A DNA stretch of 45,599 nucleotides from Bradyrhizobium jicamae (GCF_001440395.1 NZ_LLXZ01000028.1:1-45599); one strand, 5' to 3'; positions 17,927-30,793 are shown, counted from the stretch's first letter. Notes: a model not told the origin generated them from the letters alone. Translations and numbers: made by a program.

Positions 17927-20472
17927 CGCTGAGCGGCCGCCTCGCGCAGCTTGCCGAGGGCGGCCTCCACCACCTCGCCTGTATAGGGCTTCTGAATGAC
18001 GGGGGCGTCAGCCATCTGATCCGGGATCGGCGCCCGCTCGCCATAGCCGGTGGCGAACATGAAGGGCACGCCGAGTTCGCGGAGCTTGATTGCGACCGGG
18101 ACGCTGTTCTCGCTGCCGAGGTTGAGGTCGAGCAGCGCAAAGTCCGGCTTGCTGCGGCCGATCGCAGTGATGGCCTGGGTGACGGACGCTGCCGTCTCGA
18201 CATGCCGCGCGCCGAGTTCGAGCAGGATCACCTCGGCCGCCATCGCGATGATCAGATTGTCCTCGACGATCAGCGCTGTGCCCGACAGGCGCGGCGGCGC
18301 CGGCTTCTCGGCCTCCAGCCTGGTCGCGATGCCCGACATGGAAGTCATCATCTCTACATAGTTGCCAGGGATGACGAAGCGCGCATGCACGCCGAGCAGG
18401 TCGAAGCGCAGTTCCGCATCGCCCTTGAGGTCGAACGGGATCGATCGCTCGATGATGGTCGTGCCGAAGCCGCGGCGCGACGGCGGCTGCACCGGCGGGC
18501 CGCCGCTTTCCTTCCAGTCGATCACGAGGCTCGAGCTCTGGTCGAGCTTCCAGGCGATTTCGACCGTTCCGGTCGAGTCGGCAAGCGCGCCATATTTGGC
18601 GGAGTTCGTCATCATCTCGTGGACCACAAGCGCAAGTGTCGCAAATGCTTTGGGGTCGAGCGCTACCTCGGGCCCGTTCATCTGGATGCGGCCGGCGCGC
18701 GCGCCGAGATAGGCGCCGGCCTCCGATTCCACCAGCGCCTTCAGCGCTACCGGGGCCCAATTCAGGCTGGTGATCTGGTCATGCGCCCGCGCCAGTGCCT
18801 GGATGCGCCCGCCCAGCACGCCGGCGAATTCCTCGACACTGCCGGTCGAATCCTTGCTCTGCGAGACGAGCCCGCGGACCAAGCTCAGGATGTTGCGGAC
18901 ACGGTGATTGAGCTCGGCGATCATCAGTTCCTGCCGCTCCTGCGCGCCCTTGCGTTCGCGCGCAGCAAGTTCGGCAAGCTGCAGGATGACTTCGAGCAGG
19001 GTGATGCGCAGGCTCTCGGCAATGTGCAGATCGGCTTGCGTCCAGGGTCTGGACTGGCCATGAACCACTTCCTGCCAGAGCTCAAAACTCTTCCGTGGGG
19101 TGAGGCGCGGTCCATGTGGACCACTGGCGTAGACCTTCTCCGGCGCGCCAGCCCAGTTCACCGAGCGCAGCACCTCGCGCCGGAAGAAGATCAGGCAGTC
19201 GCGCGGGACGCGCGAGATCGGGATTACGAGGAAGCCTGCGGCGCGGTCACGGAATGATTCGCCCGCGGCATACACCTTGCCGATCTCGGCGCTTGCCGTG
19301 ATGCGACCGGGCGAGGTGCGATTGATGAATGCGACGAGATCTTTCACTTCGGCAGAAGTCGGGGTATCGCCGGACAGGGTCACATCACCGTCCGACCAGA
19401 TCGCGATTCCGTCGCATTCGATCATCTTGCGGTATTCGTCGACGAAATCGACGATGGCGCGGTGGCTGTGCTCGTGGCTTCCGGCGGCCTCGATCAGCCG
19501 ATCCTGGATCTGCTGGGCACGCGCTTCATAGGCGACCGTCGCCTCGCGCTCGCGCGTCTCGATGATCCAGGAGAACATCTGGCCGAATAGCTCGGCGGCG
19601 GTACGGCGCTCGAACGAAACATGGTGAGGCGAGTAATGATGGCAGGCAAACAGCCCCCACAGCTTGCCGTCACGCAGGATCGAAATCGACATCGACGCCG
19701 CGACACCCATGTTCTGCAGATATTCGATATGGATCGGCGAGACCGACCGCAGCGTGCTCATGGAGAGGTCGAGCAGGCCGGCGCTGTGGGTGGCGGTCGA
19801 GAGCAGCGGCACCGGCTTTGCGCTGGTGTCGGCGATGATCCTGATCCAGTTGCGCGTATAGAGCGTGCGTGCCTGTTGCGGAATGTCGGATGCCGGGTAG
19901 TGCAGACCGAGAAACGTCTCGAGTCCCGCCTTGGCGACTTCGGCGATCACCTCGCCGGATCCGTCCGGATGGAAGCGGTAGACCATCACGCGGTCGAAGC
20001 CTGTCAGGATAGTGACCTGGCGCGCCGCCTCCTGCGCGAGTTCGCTGATGCCCCTGGTCTTGCGGACGCGGCCGAGCATCAGCCGCACCAGTTCGCCGGA
20101 ATTGACGTCGGTCTCGATCACCGACGGTTCGGCCTCGATGACGAGGTAGACGCCGGAAAAATGAATCGCGATGTCGAATAGCTTGCCGCCGTCCTGCAGG
20201 GCCACGCCGAAAATGCGCTCCGTTGCATCGGGGCCGGCGAGATAATCGACGCGGGCGCGAATGGCGTCGACGGCGGCTTTCGACAGGACGGTGTCGACCG
20301 GCCGCTGAAAGATGTCGGCGGCATCGCGGCCGAGATAGTCGGCGACGTTGTCCGAGGCCATGCAGATGGTGAAATCCGACTGCAGCGCGATCAGAAAACC
20401 GAACGGCTGCACGCTGCCGGGGATGTGGATCGGCTCACGGTCGCAATTGCTGAGGTCGACCTGCGGTTTCAT
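17923..20472 (-). CDS. bphP: Bacteriophytochrome with HWE histidine kinase and C-terminal receiver domain
   Basis: 849 aa red/far-red photoreceptor kinase. The biliverdin-binding Cys10 is just before the PAS domain (about 15-120, IHIPGSVQPFG). The GAF domain (about 140-305) has SDIPQQAR at 195-202. The PHY domain (about 320-500) has the tongue motif PRKSF at 459-463. The HWE kinase has His523 in LNHRVRN, Asn623 in the N-box and the WKE motif at 653-655. The receiver domain (about 732-845) has acidic Glu737/Asp738, phosphoacceptor Asp782 and Lys828. ATG at 20472 overlaps the heme oxygenase stop by four bases, so cofactor synthesis and apoprotein are coupled. No separate response regulator is adjacent, so downstream output is unknown. 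Confidence 0.95.
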   Translation of the reverse strand: MKPQVDLSNCDREPIHIPGSVQPFGFLIALQSDFTICMASDNVADYLGRDAADIFQRPVDTVLSKAAVDAIRARVDYLAGPDATERIFGVALQDGGKLFDIAIHFSGVYLVIEAEPSVIETDVNSGELVRLMLGRVRKTRGISELAQEAARQVTILTGFDRVMVYRFHPDGSGEVIAEVAKAGLETFLGLHYPASDIPQQARTLYTRNWIRIIADTSAKPVPLLSTATHSAGLLDLSMSTLRSVSPIHIEYLQNMGVAASMSISILRDGKLWGLFACHHYSPHHVSFERRTAAELFGQMFSWIIETREREATVAYEARAQQIQDRLIEAAGSHEHSHRAIVDFVDEYRKMIECDGIAIWSDGDVTLSGDTPTSAEVKDLVAFINRTSPGRITASAEIGKVYAAGESFRDRAAGFLVIPISRVPRDCLIFFRREVLRSVNWAGAPEKVYASGPHGPRLTPRKSFELWQEVVHGQSRPWTQADLHIAESLRITLLEVILQLAELAARERKGAQERQELMIAELNHRVRNILSLVRGLVSQSKDSTGSVEEFAGVLGGRIQALARAHDQITSLNWAPVALKALVESEAGAYLGARAGRIQMNGPEVALDPKAFATLALVVHEMMTNSAKYGALADSTGTVEIAWKLDQSSSLVIDWKESGGPPVQPPSRRGFGTTIIERSIPFDLKGDAELRFDLLGVHARFVIPGNYVEMMTSMSGIATRLEAEKPAPPRLSGTALIVEDNLIIAMAAEVILLELGARHVETAASVTQAITAIGRSKPDFALLDLNLGSENSVPVAIKLRELGVPFMFATGYGERAPIPDQMADAPVIQKPYTGEVVEAALGKLREAAAQR

Positions 20473-21074
20473 GATAGCGCCGCCGCCTGCCTGAACAAAG
20501 AGAACGCGCGGCGCGCTGGCTCTATGATGTCGTTCTCATCCGCAAGCTCGCTGCAATGGCTCTCCAGGATTGCCAGAAAGCTCGGCCAGAGCGGACGGCC
20601 CACTCCGTGAACGAGGAACGCTGTGTTATCGGACACGACGGAGTCGCTGCACTGCCGGATCTTCCTGAGCAGATAGGCTGCTCCAAGGCGCGATCCTTCG
20701 AGAACATAGAGGGTGCCGAGAACGGCGAAGCGGTCAGGCAACGCCGGCGCATTCAGCAGGCGCGGCGTGCCGCCGAGCCGCGCCAGGTCGCGCAGGATGG
20801 CCCTGCTTCGCGCACGGTCGTGCCAGTCGGGCAGAATGTCGCGGACACTAGCACGAACCAGGGATTGCTCCAGCGGCAACAAGGCTGCGGCATTGATTTC
20901 AAGGAAGCGGCAGTATTCCGCTGCCTTGCAGAGGTCCAACGCGCCAAGTTGAGCGTCGAGGCGTGCATGCTCGGCGGCGGTAGCGTCCCTCAAAATGCTC
21001 CGGAGCGTGGGGCTCTGGCGGGTAAGGCAGCTGCGATCGGCAATATGCGGCGTCGGAATTGCAATTTCCGGCAT
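20469..21074 (-). CDS. Biliverdin-producing heme oxygenase
   Basis: 201 aa heme oxygenase (HO/BphO type) opening heme to biliverdin, the chromophore of the adjacent phytochrome. Proximal His36 lies in ATAAEHARLDA. The distal-helix motif GTLYVLEGSRLGAAYL spans about 120-135, with the flexible glycines expected over the heme. The frame is open to 21164, but ATG at 21074 is chosen because AAAGGAAA precedes it and the family starts there. It overlaps bphP by four bases. A short GGCCTG/CAGGCC inverted repeat (21092-21112) lies just upstream of its ribosome site. Confidence 0.92.
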   Translation of the reverse strand: MPEIAIPTPHIADRSCLTRQSPTLRSILRDATAAEHARLDAQLGALDLCKAAEYCRFLEINAAALLPLEQSLVRASVRDILPDWHDRARSRAILRDLARLGGTPRLLNAPALPDRFAVLGTLYVLEGSRLGAAYLLRKIRQCSDSVVSDNTAFLVHGVGRPLWPSFLAILESHCSELADENDIIEPARRAFSLFRQAAALS

Positions 21075-21178
21075 CCGGTTTCCTTTTACTGGGCCTGCGC
21101 GGCCGTCAGGCCACAGAATTACTCGGTCCACAACGCCCCAGGGAACTCCCGGTTCCAATCGCAAGGCTCGATTCAGCC

Positions 21179-21841
21179 TTACTGTTTTGGGCGCATTGCC
21201 TCGGGCGTATCGGGCTGCGCCAGCGGATGTGCCTTGGCGAATTCCGGCACTGCCATTGCAGTCTCGAAAATGCGCTTCACCGTCGGATAGATCTTCAAAT
21301 CGATCTGCTGCGTCACCGCCACAGTGACGTGGCCGACCATGCAGATGTCGGCCATCGTCGGGCTATCGCCATGGCAGAATCTTCCGGTGTCCTTGTTATC
21401 GGCGAGATGCCCCTCCAGCGCCGCCAGCGTCTCCACGGTCCAGTGCCGCCGCCATGCCACCTGCTGGGTGTCGCGCAGATTGAGTTCGTGATCGAGATAA
21501 CGGCGCACCCGCGGCGTCAGCAGGGGATGGCCCTCGCAGGCCACCATCAGCGCCAGCGCGCGCACGCGGGCGCGGCCGATAGCGTCGGCGGGCAGCAACG
21601 GCGGGGAGGGATATTTCTCGTCAAGATATTCGAGAATGGCAAGCGATTGGAACAGCGTGGTGCTGTCATCCTCGACCAGCGCCGGCAGCGCCATCTGCGG
21701 ATTGATCCGGCGATATTCGGGATCGCGATGCGCGTTGGCGTCGAGGTCGATGAAGGTCACTTCGGCCGGGACATTTTTCAGATTGAGCGCAATGCGAACC
21801 CGAAAGCTCGCCAGCGATCGCCAGAACGAGAAGAATTTCAT
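21179..21841 (-). CDS. Glutathione S-transferase, maleylacetoacetate isomerase-like (zeta class)
   Basis: 220 aa from the ATG at 21841; a longer frame to 21907 runs into the upstream repeat and is rejected. N-terminal FFSFWRSLASFRVRIALNLKNVPAEV aligns with the zeta-class block, but the usual SSCSxRVRIAL reads SLASFRVRIAL, so the catalytic Ser-Ser-Cys is not intact. NPQMALPALVEDDSTTLFQSLAILEYLDEKYP gives the cis-Pro and glutathione Gln-Ser pair. GDSPTMADICMVGHV is the C-terminal N-cap motif. Isomerase activity is doubtful given the changed motif. It is 104 bp upstream of the heme oxygenase start, same strand; a functional link is not evident. Confidence 0.85.
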   Translation of the reverse strand: MKFFSFWRSLASFRVRIALNLKNVPAEVTFIDLDANAHRDPEYRRINPQMALPALVEDDSTTLFQSLAILEYLDEKYPSPPLLPADAIGRARVRALALMVACEGHPLLTPRVRRYLDHELNLRDTQQVAWRRHWTVETLAALEGHLADNKDTGRFCHGDSPTMADICMVGHVTVAVTQQIDLKIYPTVKRIFETAMAVPEFAKAHPLAQPDTPEAMRPKQ

Positions 21842-21856
21842 GGGAGACTCCGCACT

Positions 21857-21996
21857 TCTCTTCCCCTCTCCCCTTGTGGGAGAGGGTGGATCAATCGTGC
21901 GAAGCACGATTGAGACGGGTGAGGGGTTCTTTCCGCGGATAGAGACCCCTCATCCGGCGCTCCGCGCCACCTTCTCCCACAAGGGGAGAAGGGAAG
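21857..21996. repeat. Palindromic intergenic element between metH and the zeta-class GST gene
   Basis: Outer arms around CTTCCCCTCTCCCCTTGTGGGAGAGGGTGG and CCACCTTCTCCCACAAGGGGAGAAGGGAAG pair with few mismatches. Inside is a perfect hairpin CAATCGTGC-GAA-GCACGATTG (21892-21912) and a GGGTGAGGGGT/ACCCCTCATCC pairing. It fills the gap between the metH stop (22004) and the GST start, so it may terminate metH transcription while sitting in the GST promoter region. Confidence 0.85.
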
Positions 21997-22003
21997 GAAG
22001 TCT

Positions 22004-25858
<3,855 letters not shown>

Positions 25859-25862
25859 CGGA

Positions 25863-26786
25863 TCAGGCGGCTTTCTGTGCGCCATTGGGGCGAATGCCCA
25901 GCAAATGGCTGATCGCGAACACGAGGTCCGCGCGGTTCATGGTGTAGAAGTGGAAGGTGTCGACGCCGTGCTTGGCGAGCTTGTGCACCTGGCCAGCCGC
26001 CACGGTGGCGGCTACCAGCTTGCGTGTGTCGGCATCGTCGTCGAGTCCTTCGAACTTGTCGGCGAGCCAATTCGGCACCGTGGTGCCGGCGCGGGTCACG
26101 AAGCTGCGCGCCTGCTTGAAATTGTGCATCGGCATGATGCCGGGCACGACCGGAATATCGATGCCGCGGGCGCGGACGCGATCGAGGTAGCGGAAGTAGA
26201 GATCGTTATCGAAGAAGACTTGCGTGATGGCCCGCGCCGCGCCGGCATCGACCTTGGCCTTCAGCGTATCGATATCGGCGTCGATGGTCGGGCTCTCCGG
26301 ATGTTTCTCCGGATAGGCCGATACCGAGATTTCGATATCAGGATAGCGCTTCTTGATGCCTTCGATCAGGTCGGGCGAGCTTTGATAGCCGTCGGGATGG
26401 GCGTGATAGGCGGTGCCGATGCCGGTGGTGGGATCGCCGCGCAGCGCGACGATATGGCGGACGCCGATCTCGTGATAGCGCGCCACCACGTCATCGATCT
26501 CGCCCTTCGGCGCGCCGACGCAGGTCAGATGCGCTGCCGGGACCAGGCGGGTCTCTTTCAGGATGCGTGCGATGGTCGAATGAGTGCGCTCACGCGTGGA
26601 TCCCCCGGCGCCATAGGTCACGGAGACGAAATTCGGCGTCAGCGGCGCCAGCCGGTTGATGGTGTCCCACAGGCTGCGCTCCATCTCCTCCGTCTTGGGC
26701 GGAAAAAATTCGAAGGAAATCCGGGGCGAATGCAGCGCGCGATGGCCGTCGAATGCGGGGGGCGTAACCTCGGTCATGGCACTCAC
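25863..26786 (-). CDS. metF: Methylenetetrahydrofolate reductase
   Basis: 307 aa TIM-barrel flavoprotein reducing 5,10-methylene-THF to 5-methyl-[17 protein letters not shown] (about 24-37) carries the catalytic Glu. [30 protein letters not shown] and the late [10 protein letters not shown] and [10 protein letters not shown] segments are all conserved. Start is either GTG at 26786 (GGAG four bases upstream) or ATG at 26777; I list the longer. It leads the metF-metH pair on the minus strand; a 374-bp AT-rich gap lies upstream. Confidence 0.95.
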   Translation of the reverse strand: MSAMTEVTPPAFDGHRALHSPRISFEFFPPKTEEMERSLWDTINRLAPLTPNFVSVTYGAGGSTRERTHSTIARILKETRLVPAAHLTCVGAPKGEIDDVVARYHEIGVRHIVALRGDPTTGIGTAYHAHPDGYQSSPDLIEGIKKRYPDIEISVSAYPEKHPESPTIDADIDTLKAKVDAGAARAITQVFFDNDLYFRYLDRVRARGIDIPVVPGIMPMHNFKQARSFVTRAGTTVPNWLADKFEGLDDDADTRKLVAATVAAGQVHKLAKHGVDTFHFYTMNRADLVFAISHLLGIRPNGAQKAA

Positions 26787-27160
26787 AAAGCTCCGGAAGG
26801 ATGGGCGGACATCAGGCCTAGCGGCGATCAGCTAAAATAGGCCAAACGGGGCCGACCAAACAGCCCATCGGATATGGGAAGTAGCCCACTTTGTGCAAAA
26901 AAGTTGAAATGGCGGCCGTTATGGAAGAGCTGGTGGGCTACGATTGTTTGGTGCTTTATCTAGTAAAAACAATATAGTAGCGTAGATTTGGCTTTAGATT
27001 GGGCCTGCATTGTGCGTTGGGCCGGGTGAACTAGGTCGATTCTGTCGTACTCTATCCCACCATCGAGGGTGGCCGGTGCCGGGGCTTTCCCCACAAGTGC
27101 GGGCCTGATCTGCGCCGGTCGGGCCTTTGTCGCCCTCGATTGCCGCACTAGTTTAGCGCC
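26787..27160. other. 374-bp divergent intergenic region between metF and the LLM oxidoreductase gene
   Basis: No gene is supportable here. The middle (about 26890-27000) is AT-rich and probably holds divergent promoters, though no clear -35/-10 pair stands out. A perfect 9-bp inverted repeat GTAGCCCAC (26881-26889)/GTGGGCTAC (26933-26941) lies about 95 bases upstream of metF, with a small CCCAT/ATGGG hairpin next to it. I looked for SAM-II, SAH and cobalamin riboswitch cores and did not recognise one. Confidence 0.55.
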
Positions 27161-28180
27161 ATGATCCCGCTTTCCGTTCTCGACCTCTCCGTCGTCACCA
27201 CTGGCACCCGCCCGGCCCACGCGCTGCAGAACAGCATCGATCTGGCGCGCCATGTTGATGGCCTCGGCTATGTCAGGTACTGGCTCGCCGAGCATCACAA
27301 CCTGGCTTCAGTGGCGAGCCCCGCGCCCGACCTGATGATCGGTCAGATCGCGGCAGTGACCAAAAATATCCGCGTCGGCTCCGGCGGCGTGATGCTGCCC
27401 AACCATGCGCCGCTGGTCGTGGCCGAGCGCTTCAAGATGCTGGAGGCGTTGTTTCCCGGCCGCATTGATCTCGGCCTGGGCCGCGCGCCCGGCACCGATG
27501 GCGCCACGGCGCACGCGCTGCGCAGCCGGCTCGACCGCCGCGAGGGCGACGATTTTCTTGAGCGGCTGAGTGAACTGGTGTTGTGGGAAACCCGCGGCTT
27601 CCCGGCCGGTCATCCCTACAACAATGTGGTGGCGATGCCCGACGACACGCCGCTGCCGCCGATCTGGCTGCTCGGCTCAAGCGACTACAGTTCGGAATTG
27701 GCGGCGCAGGTCGGCATGGGCTTCGCCTTCGCGCATCATTTCGCGTCCTACGACGCGATCGCGGCGATGACCAACTACCGCAGCCACTTCAAGCCGTCCG
27801 GCTGGCGGGAGAGCCCGCACGGCATCCTCGCCGTCGCAGCCGTCGCCGCCGAAACCGATGCGGAAGCCGAAACGCTCGCGACCTCGATGGACCTCAACCG
27901 CCTGCGCCGCGACCGCGGACAATACCTGCCGCTGCCGAGCGTCGAGGAGGCGCTGGCCTATAATTATTCTGACTCCGAACGCGCTTCGATCGCGCGCAAC
28001 CGTTCGCGGTTCTTCGTCGGCAGCCCGGCAACCATCATGGCGAAGCTGCAGCCGATGATCACGGCGAGCCAGCCGGATGAGCTGATGATCATCACCGCGG
28101 TGTACGACCACGACGCGAGGAAGAAGTCGTATAGTCTGCTGGCGGATGCGTTCGGGTTGGGGAAGAAGGTGGCGGCGTAA
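27161..28180 (+). CDS. Luciferase-like (LLM class) flavin-dependent oxidoreductase
   Basis: 339 aa (beta/alpha)8 monooxygenase of the bacterial luciferase superfamily, the YhbW/MsnO8-like branch. LSVLDLSVVTTGTRPAHAL at the start, WLAEHHN near residue 41, then IRVGSGGVMLPNHAPLVVAERFKMLEALFPGRIDLGLGRAPGTDGAT, the standard flavin-binding region. The end has VGSPATIMAKLQPMI and DELMIITAVYDHDARKKSYSLLADAFGL. It would use FMNH2 supplied by a separate reductase; substrate unknown. ATG at 27161 begins directly on the conserved first strand. It is a single gene, convergent with pheA. Confidence 0.92.
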   Translation: MIPLSVLDLSVVTTGTRPAHALQNSIDLARHVDGLGYVRYWLAEHHNLASVASPAPDLMIGQIAAVTKNIRVGSGGVMLPNHAPLVVAERFKMLEALFPGRIDLGLGRAPGTDGATAHALRSRLDRREGDDFLERLSELVLWETRGFPAGHPYNNVVAMPDDTPLPPIWLLGSSDYSSELAAQVGMGFAFAHHFASYDAIAAMTNYRSHFKPSGWRESPHGILAVAAVAAETDAEAETLATSMDLNRLRRDRGQYLPLPSVEEALAYNYSDSERASIARNRSRFFVGSPATIMAKLQPMITASQPDELMIITAVYDHDARKKSYSLLADAFGLGKKVAA

Positions 28181-28186
28181 CCGTTT

Positions 28187-28313
28187 TCCGTTCCCCGGAC
28201 GCTGCGCAGCGCGTAGCGGTGCGCTGCAGAGCCGGGGCCCAGGTGGTGTGCGCCGGCAGGGGTCCCGGCTCTGCGGAGCAGCGTCGCACGCTGCGCCGCG
28301 TCCGGGACACGAA
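28187..28313. repeat. GC-rich palindromic element between convergent LLM and pheA genes
   Basis: Outer arms CCCCGGACGC (28194-28203) and GCGTCCGGGA (28299-28308), with many GCTGCGCAGCG-like inner palindromes and AGAGCCGGGGCC/GGTCCCGGCTCT. It spans nearly the whole convergent gap and could act as a two-way terminator. It is similar in flavour to the element at 8893-8966. Confidence 0.8.
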
Positions 28314-28316
28314 AGC

Positions 28317-29177
28317 TCAATCCTGCTTCTCGCTGAACGTCGCCCGGAACGGATGGCCGGGGTAGACGCCGACGATGCGGAATTCGCGCGAGAAGAACTT
28401 CAGCTCCTCCAGCGCAAAGGCGAGGCCCTTGTCCTCGGGATGGCCGTCGACGTCGGCATAGAATTGCGTGGCGGAGAATTCGCCGTCGACCATGTAGCTT
28501 TCCAATTTCGTCATGTTGACGCCGTTGGTGGCGAAACCGCCGAGTGCCTTGTAGAGCGCAGCCGGCAGGTTGCGTACCCGGAAAACAAAAGTCGTGACCA
28601 GCGGCCCCGAATCCTGGGCGGCCCATTTCTGATCGCGCGCGAGCACCACGAAGCGGGTGGTGTTGTGGGCTTCGTCCTCGACATCCTCGGCCAGGATATC
28701 GAGCCCGTAGATCTGCGCCGCCAGGCGGGAGGCGATCGCGGCAACGCTCTTGTCCTTGCGCTCGGAGACGTCGCGAGCGCTGCCGGCGGTGTCGGCCGCC
28801 ACGATCGGCTTGATGCCGAGCTTGCGGATGATGCGCCGGCACTGGCCGAGCGCATGGACGTGGCTTTCCACCGTCTTGATGTCGGAGAGTTTTGTCCCCT
28901 TCGGCGCCATCAATTGATGGCGGACCGGCAAGAACCATTCGCCGACGATGAAGAGGCCGGACGCCGGTAACAGATGGTGGATGTCGGCAACACGCCCCGC
29001 GACCGAATTCTCGATCGGGATCATGCCGAGATCGGCTTCGCCCGAGGAGATCGCGGACAGCGCGTCCTCGAAGGTCGCGCACGGCATCGGTTCGGCGTCC
29101 GGATAGGCCTCGACGATGGCGATATGGGAATTGGCGCCAGGCTCGCCCTGGAATGCGATTTTGAGCTTTTTGGTCAT
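28317..29177 (-). CDS. pheA: Prephenate dehydratase
   Basis: 286 aa monofunctional enzyme (no chorismate mutase domain) turning prephenate into phenylpyruvate for phenylalanine synthesis. The catalytic domain is about 1-182, with GEPGANSHIA, the PIENSVAG loop (54-61) and the catalytic NTTRF at 172-176. The ACT regulatory domain is about 195-275; the usual ESRP phenylalanine-binding motif reads ESYM (226-229). ATG at 29177 has AGGAAAGAT upstream. It is downstream of kdsB on the same strand, with a 120-bp gap holding a separate inverted-repeat element. Confidence 0.95.
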   Translation of the reverse strand: MTKKLKIAFQGEPGANSHIAIVEAYPDAEPMPCATFEDALSAISSGEADLGMIPIENSVAGRVADIHHLLPASGLFIVGEWFLPVRHQLMAPKGTKLSDIKTVESHVHALGQCRRIIRKLGIKPIVAADTAGSARDVSERKDKSVAAIASRLAAQIYGLDILAEDVEDEAHNTTRFVVLARDQKWAAQDSGPLVTTFVFRVRNLPAALYKALGGFATNGVNMTKLESYMVDGEFSATQFYADVDGHPEDKGLAFALEELKFFSREFRIVGVYPGHPFRATFSEKQD

Positions 29178-29226
29178 GCTATCTTTCCTGGCGGGCCTTT
29201 TAGCAGCCGGTCAGGCTTTGGCCATA

Positions 29227-29271
29227 GCGTTTTCAAGCGAAGTGGATACCGGTTCGCGTTGAAGAAAACGC
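29227..29271. repeat. Short rhizobial-type inverted-repeat element between kdsB and pheA
   Basis: Arms GCGTTTTC (29227-29234) and GAAAACGC (29264-29271) with inner AAGCGAA/TTCGCGTT around GTGGATACCGG, followed by TCAAAACAAAAGG. I recognise this sequence type as frequent in Bradyrhizobium and related genomes (memory, not searched). It could contribute to termination after kdsB or to the pheA leader. Confidence 0.7.
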
Positions 29272-29297
29272 GTCAAAACAAAAGGATAAAGCCTCGG

Positions 29298-30044
29298 TCA
29301 CTCGGAACGAGGTTTTAGTATCTTGCGGGCGGTTTCGAGGTCGGCCGGGGTGTCGACGCCGCGAGGGACGCTGTCGACGAGGGTGATGTCGATCCGCATC
29401 CCGGCTTCCAGCGCGCGGAGTTGTTCGAGCTTTTCCTGCTGCTCCAGCGGCGAGGGGGGCAGGGCGACGAACCGCTCCAGCGCGGCGCGACGGTAGGCAT
29501 AGAGGCCGATATGGTGGTAGCGGGGGCCGTCGCCGTGAGGCGCGGTGGCGCGGGTGAAATAGAGTGCGCGCAGCCGGTTCGCCCCGATCGGGGAGCCGAC
29601 CGCCTTCACCACGCTGGGGGCCTGGTCCTCTTCCTGGGTGTGGATCTGCGAGGCGAGGGTGGCGATATCGACGGCGGGATCGTCGAGTGGCGGCAGCGCG
29701 GCGCGGATGGTGTCCGGTGCGATGGTCGGGAAATCGCCCTGCAAATTGACCACGATCTCGGCCTTACCCGACGGATCCAGCGTCCGCATGGCCTCGTGGA
29801 TCCGGTCGGATCCGGAAGGATGGGAGGTGCGGGTCATCACCACCTCGCCGCCGGCGGCCCTTACCGCGTCAGCGATTTCGGGGGTATCGGTCGCCACCGC
29901 GACTCGGCCGATATTGGCCTCCTCGGCGCGCCGCAGCACGTGCACGATCATGGGCAGGCCGGCGATATCCAAAAGCGGCTTGCCCGGCAGCCGGGTCGCC
30001 GCCATCCGGGCGGGAATCAACACCAAAATGCGGGAATCGGTCAT
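29298..30044 (-). CDS. kdsB: 3-deoxy-manno-octulosonate cytidylyltransferase
   Basis: 248 aa enzyme activating Kdo with CTP for lipopolysaccharide inner core synthesis. [30 protein letters not shown] at the N-terminus is the nucleotide-binding block. [22 protein letters not shown] and [14 protein letters not shown] (family usually NVQGDEP) follow, then [10 protein letters not shown] and [18 protein letters not shown]. The frame is open to 30164, but ATG at 30044 gives the family start. It is first of a kdsB-pheA pair, and divergent from cycM with about 197 bp between. Confidence 0.95.
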   Translation of the reverse strand: MTDSRILVLIPARMAATRLPGKPLLDIAGLPMIVHVLRRAEEANIGRVAVATDTPEIADAVRAAGGEVVMTRTSHPSGSDRIHEAMRTLDPSGKAEIVVNLQGDFPTIAPDTIRAALPPLDDPAVDIATLASQIHTQEEDQAPSVVKAVGSPIGANRLRALYFTRATAPHGDGPRYHHIGLYAYRRAALERFVALPPSPLEQQEKLEQLRALEAGMRIDITLVDSVPRGVDTPADLETARKILKPRSE

Positions 30045-30241
30045 CGTCTGAGGGCCCGGCCGGATAGTGGATTTGGTGGGGATGGGATGAAATCCGGCGC
30101 GTTTATACGGGTTGCCAGAGCCCGGGCAAACCGATATCTCAACCCTGCTGAGGGCGCGGCGCAAAAGCTGATTCCTCGCGCCTATCCGTGGCCGTTTTGC
30201 CGGCCTTCAGTCGACCTTTCCGGCCTGGAGCCTGATCCGTT

Positions 30242-30793
30242 ATGGACTCCTTCGAACTCAACAAGATTCTCGGTGCCGTCCTCAGCACCTGCCTCGTTCT
30301 CCTGGTGACGAGCTTCGCCGCCCACGCGATTTTCGCGCCCGTGAAGCCGGAAAAGCCGGGCTTCGAAATCGCCGTGAAGGAAGACGCCTCTCACGGCGGC
30401 GCCAAGGAAGCCGCAGCTCCCGCCGAGCCGATCGAGAAGCTGTTGCAGACGGCCTCCGTCGAGAAGGGCACCGCGGCCGCCAAGAAGTGTGCCGCCTGTC
30501 ATACGTTCGAAAAGGGCGGGCCGAACCGCGTTGGTCCCAACCTCTACGGCATCGTGAACGAGGCGAAGGGCGCGGGACATGGCGGTTTCAATTTCTCCGC
30601 GGCCATGAAGGCCAAGGGCGGCAACTGGAGCTTTGACGATCTCAACAAGTTCCTCGCCAACCCCAAGGCTTTCATTCCGGGTACGGCTATGGGCTTCGCC
30701 GGCATCTCCAAGGACAGCGAGCGCGCGGACGTCATCGCCTATCTGAACTCGCTGTCGGAAAAGCCGGCACCGCTGCCGACTGCGGCGAAGTAA
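30242..30793 (+). CDS. cycM: Membrane-anchored cytochrome c (CycM-like)
   Basis: 183 aa. The uncleaved N-terminal anchor is about residues 9-31. A Pro/Lys/Ala-rich linker (32-65) precedes a class I cytochrome c domain with heme motif CAACH at 83-87 and Met150 as likely sixth ligand (GTAMGF). The end is ERADVIAYLNSLSEKP. Length and layout match the roughly 20-kDa CycM of B. japonicum, which carries electrons from the bc1 complex to the aa3 oxidase. It appears single-gene, with a terminator hairpin at 30828-30852. Confidence 0.95.
   Translation: MDSFELNKILGAVLSTCLVLLVTSFAAHAIFAPVKPEKPGFEIAVKEDASHGGAKEAAAPAEPIEKLLQTASVEKGTAAAKKCAACHTFEKGGPNRVGPNLYGIVNEAKGAGHGGFNFSAAMKAKGGNWSFDDLNKFLANPKAFIPGTAMGFAGISKDSERADVIAYLNSLSEKPAPLPTAAK

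Noticed and set aside
21849..21907. N-terminal extension of the zeta-class GST up to 21907
   Set aside because: The extra residues come from the palindromic element and the family start is the Met at 21841.
26821..26845. GCTAAAATAGG on the plus strand resembling the 3' end of a SAM-II riboswitch
   Set aside because: It points away from metF, is more than 300 bp from the next plus-strand start and lacks the upstream SAM-II core.
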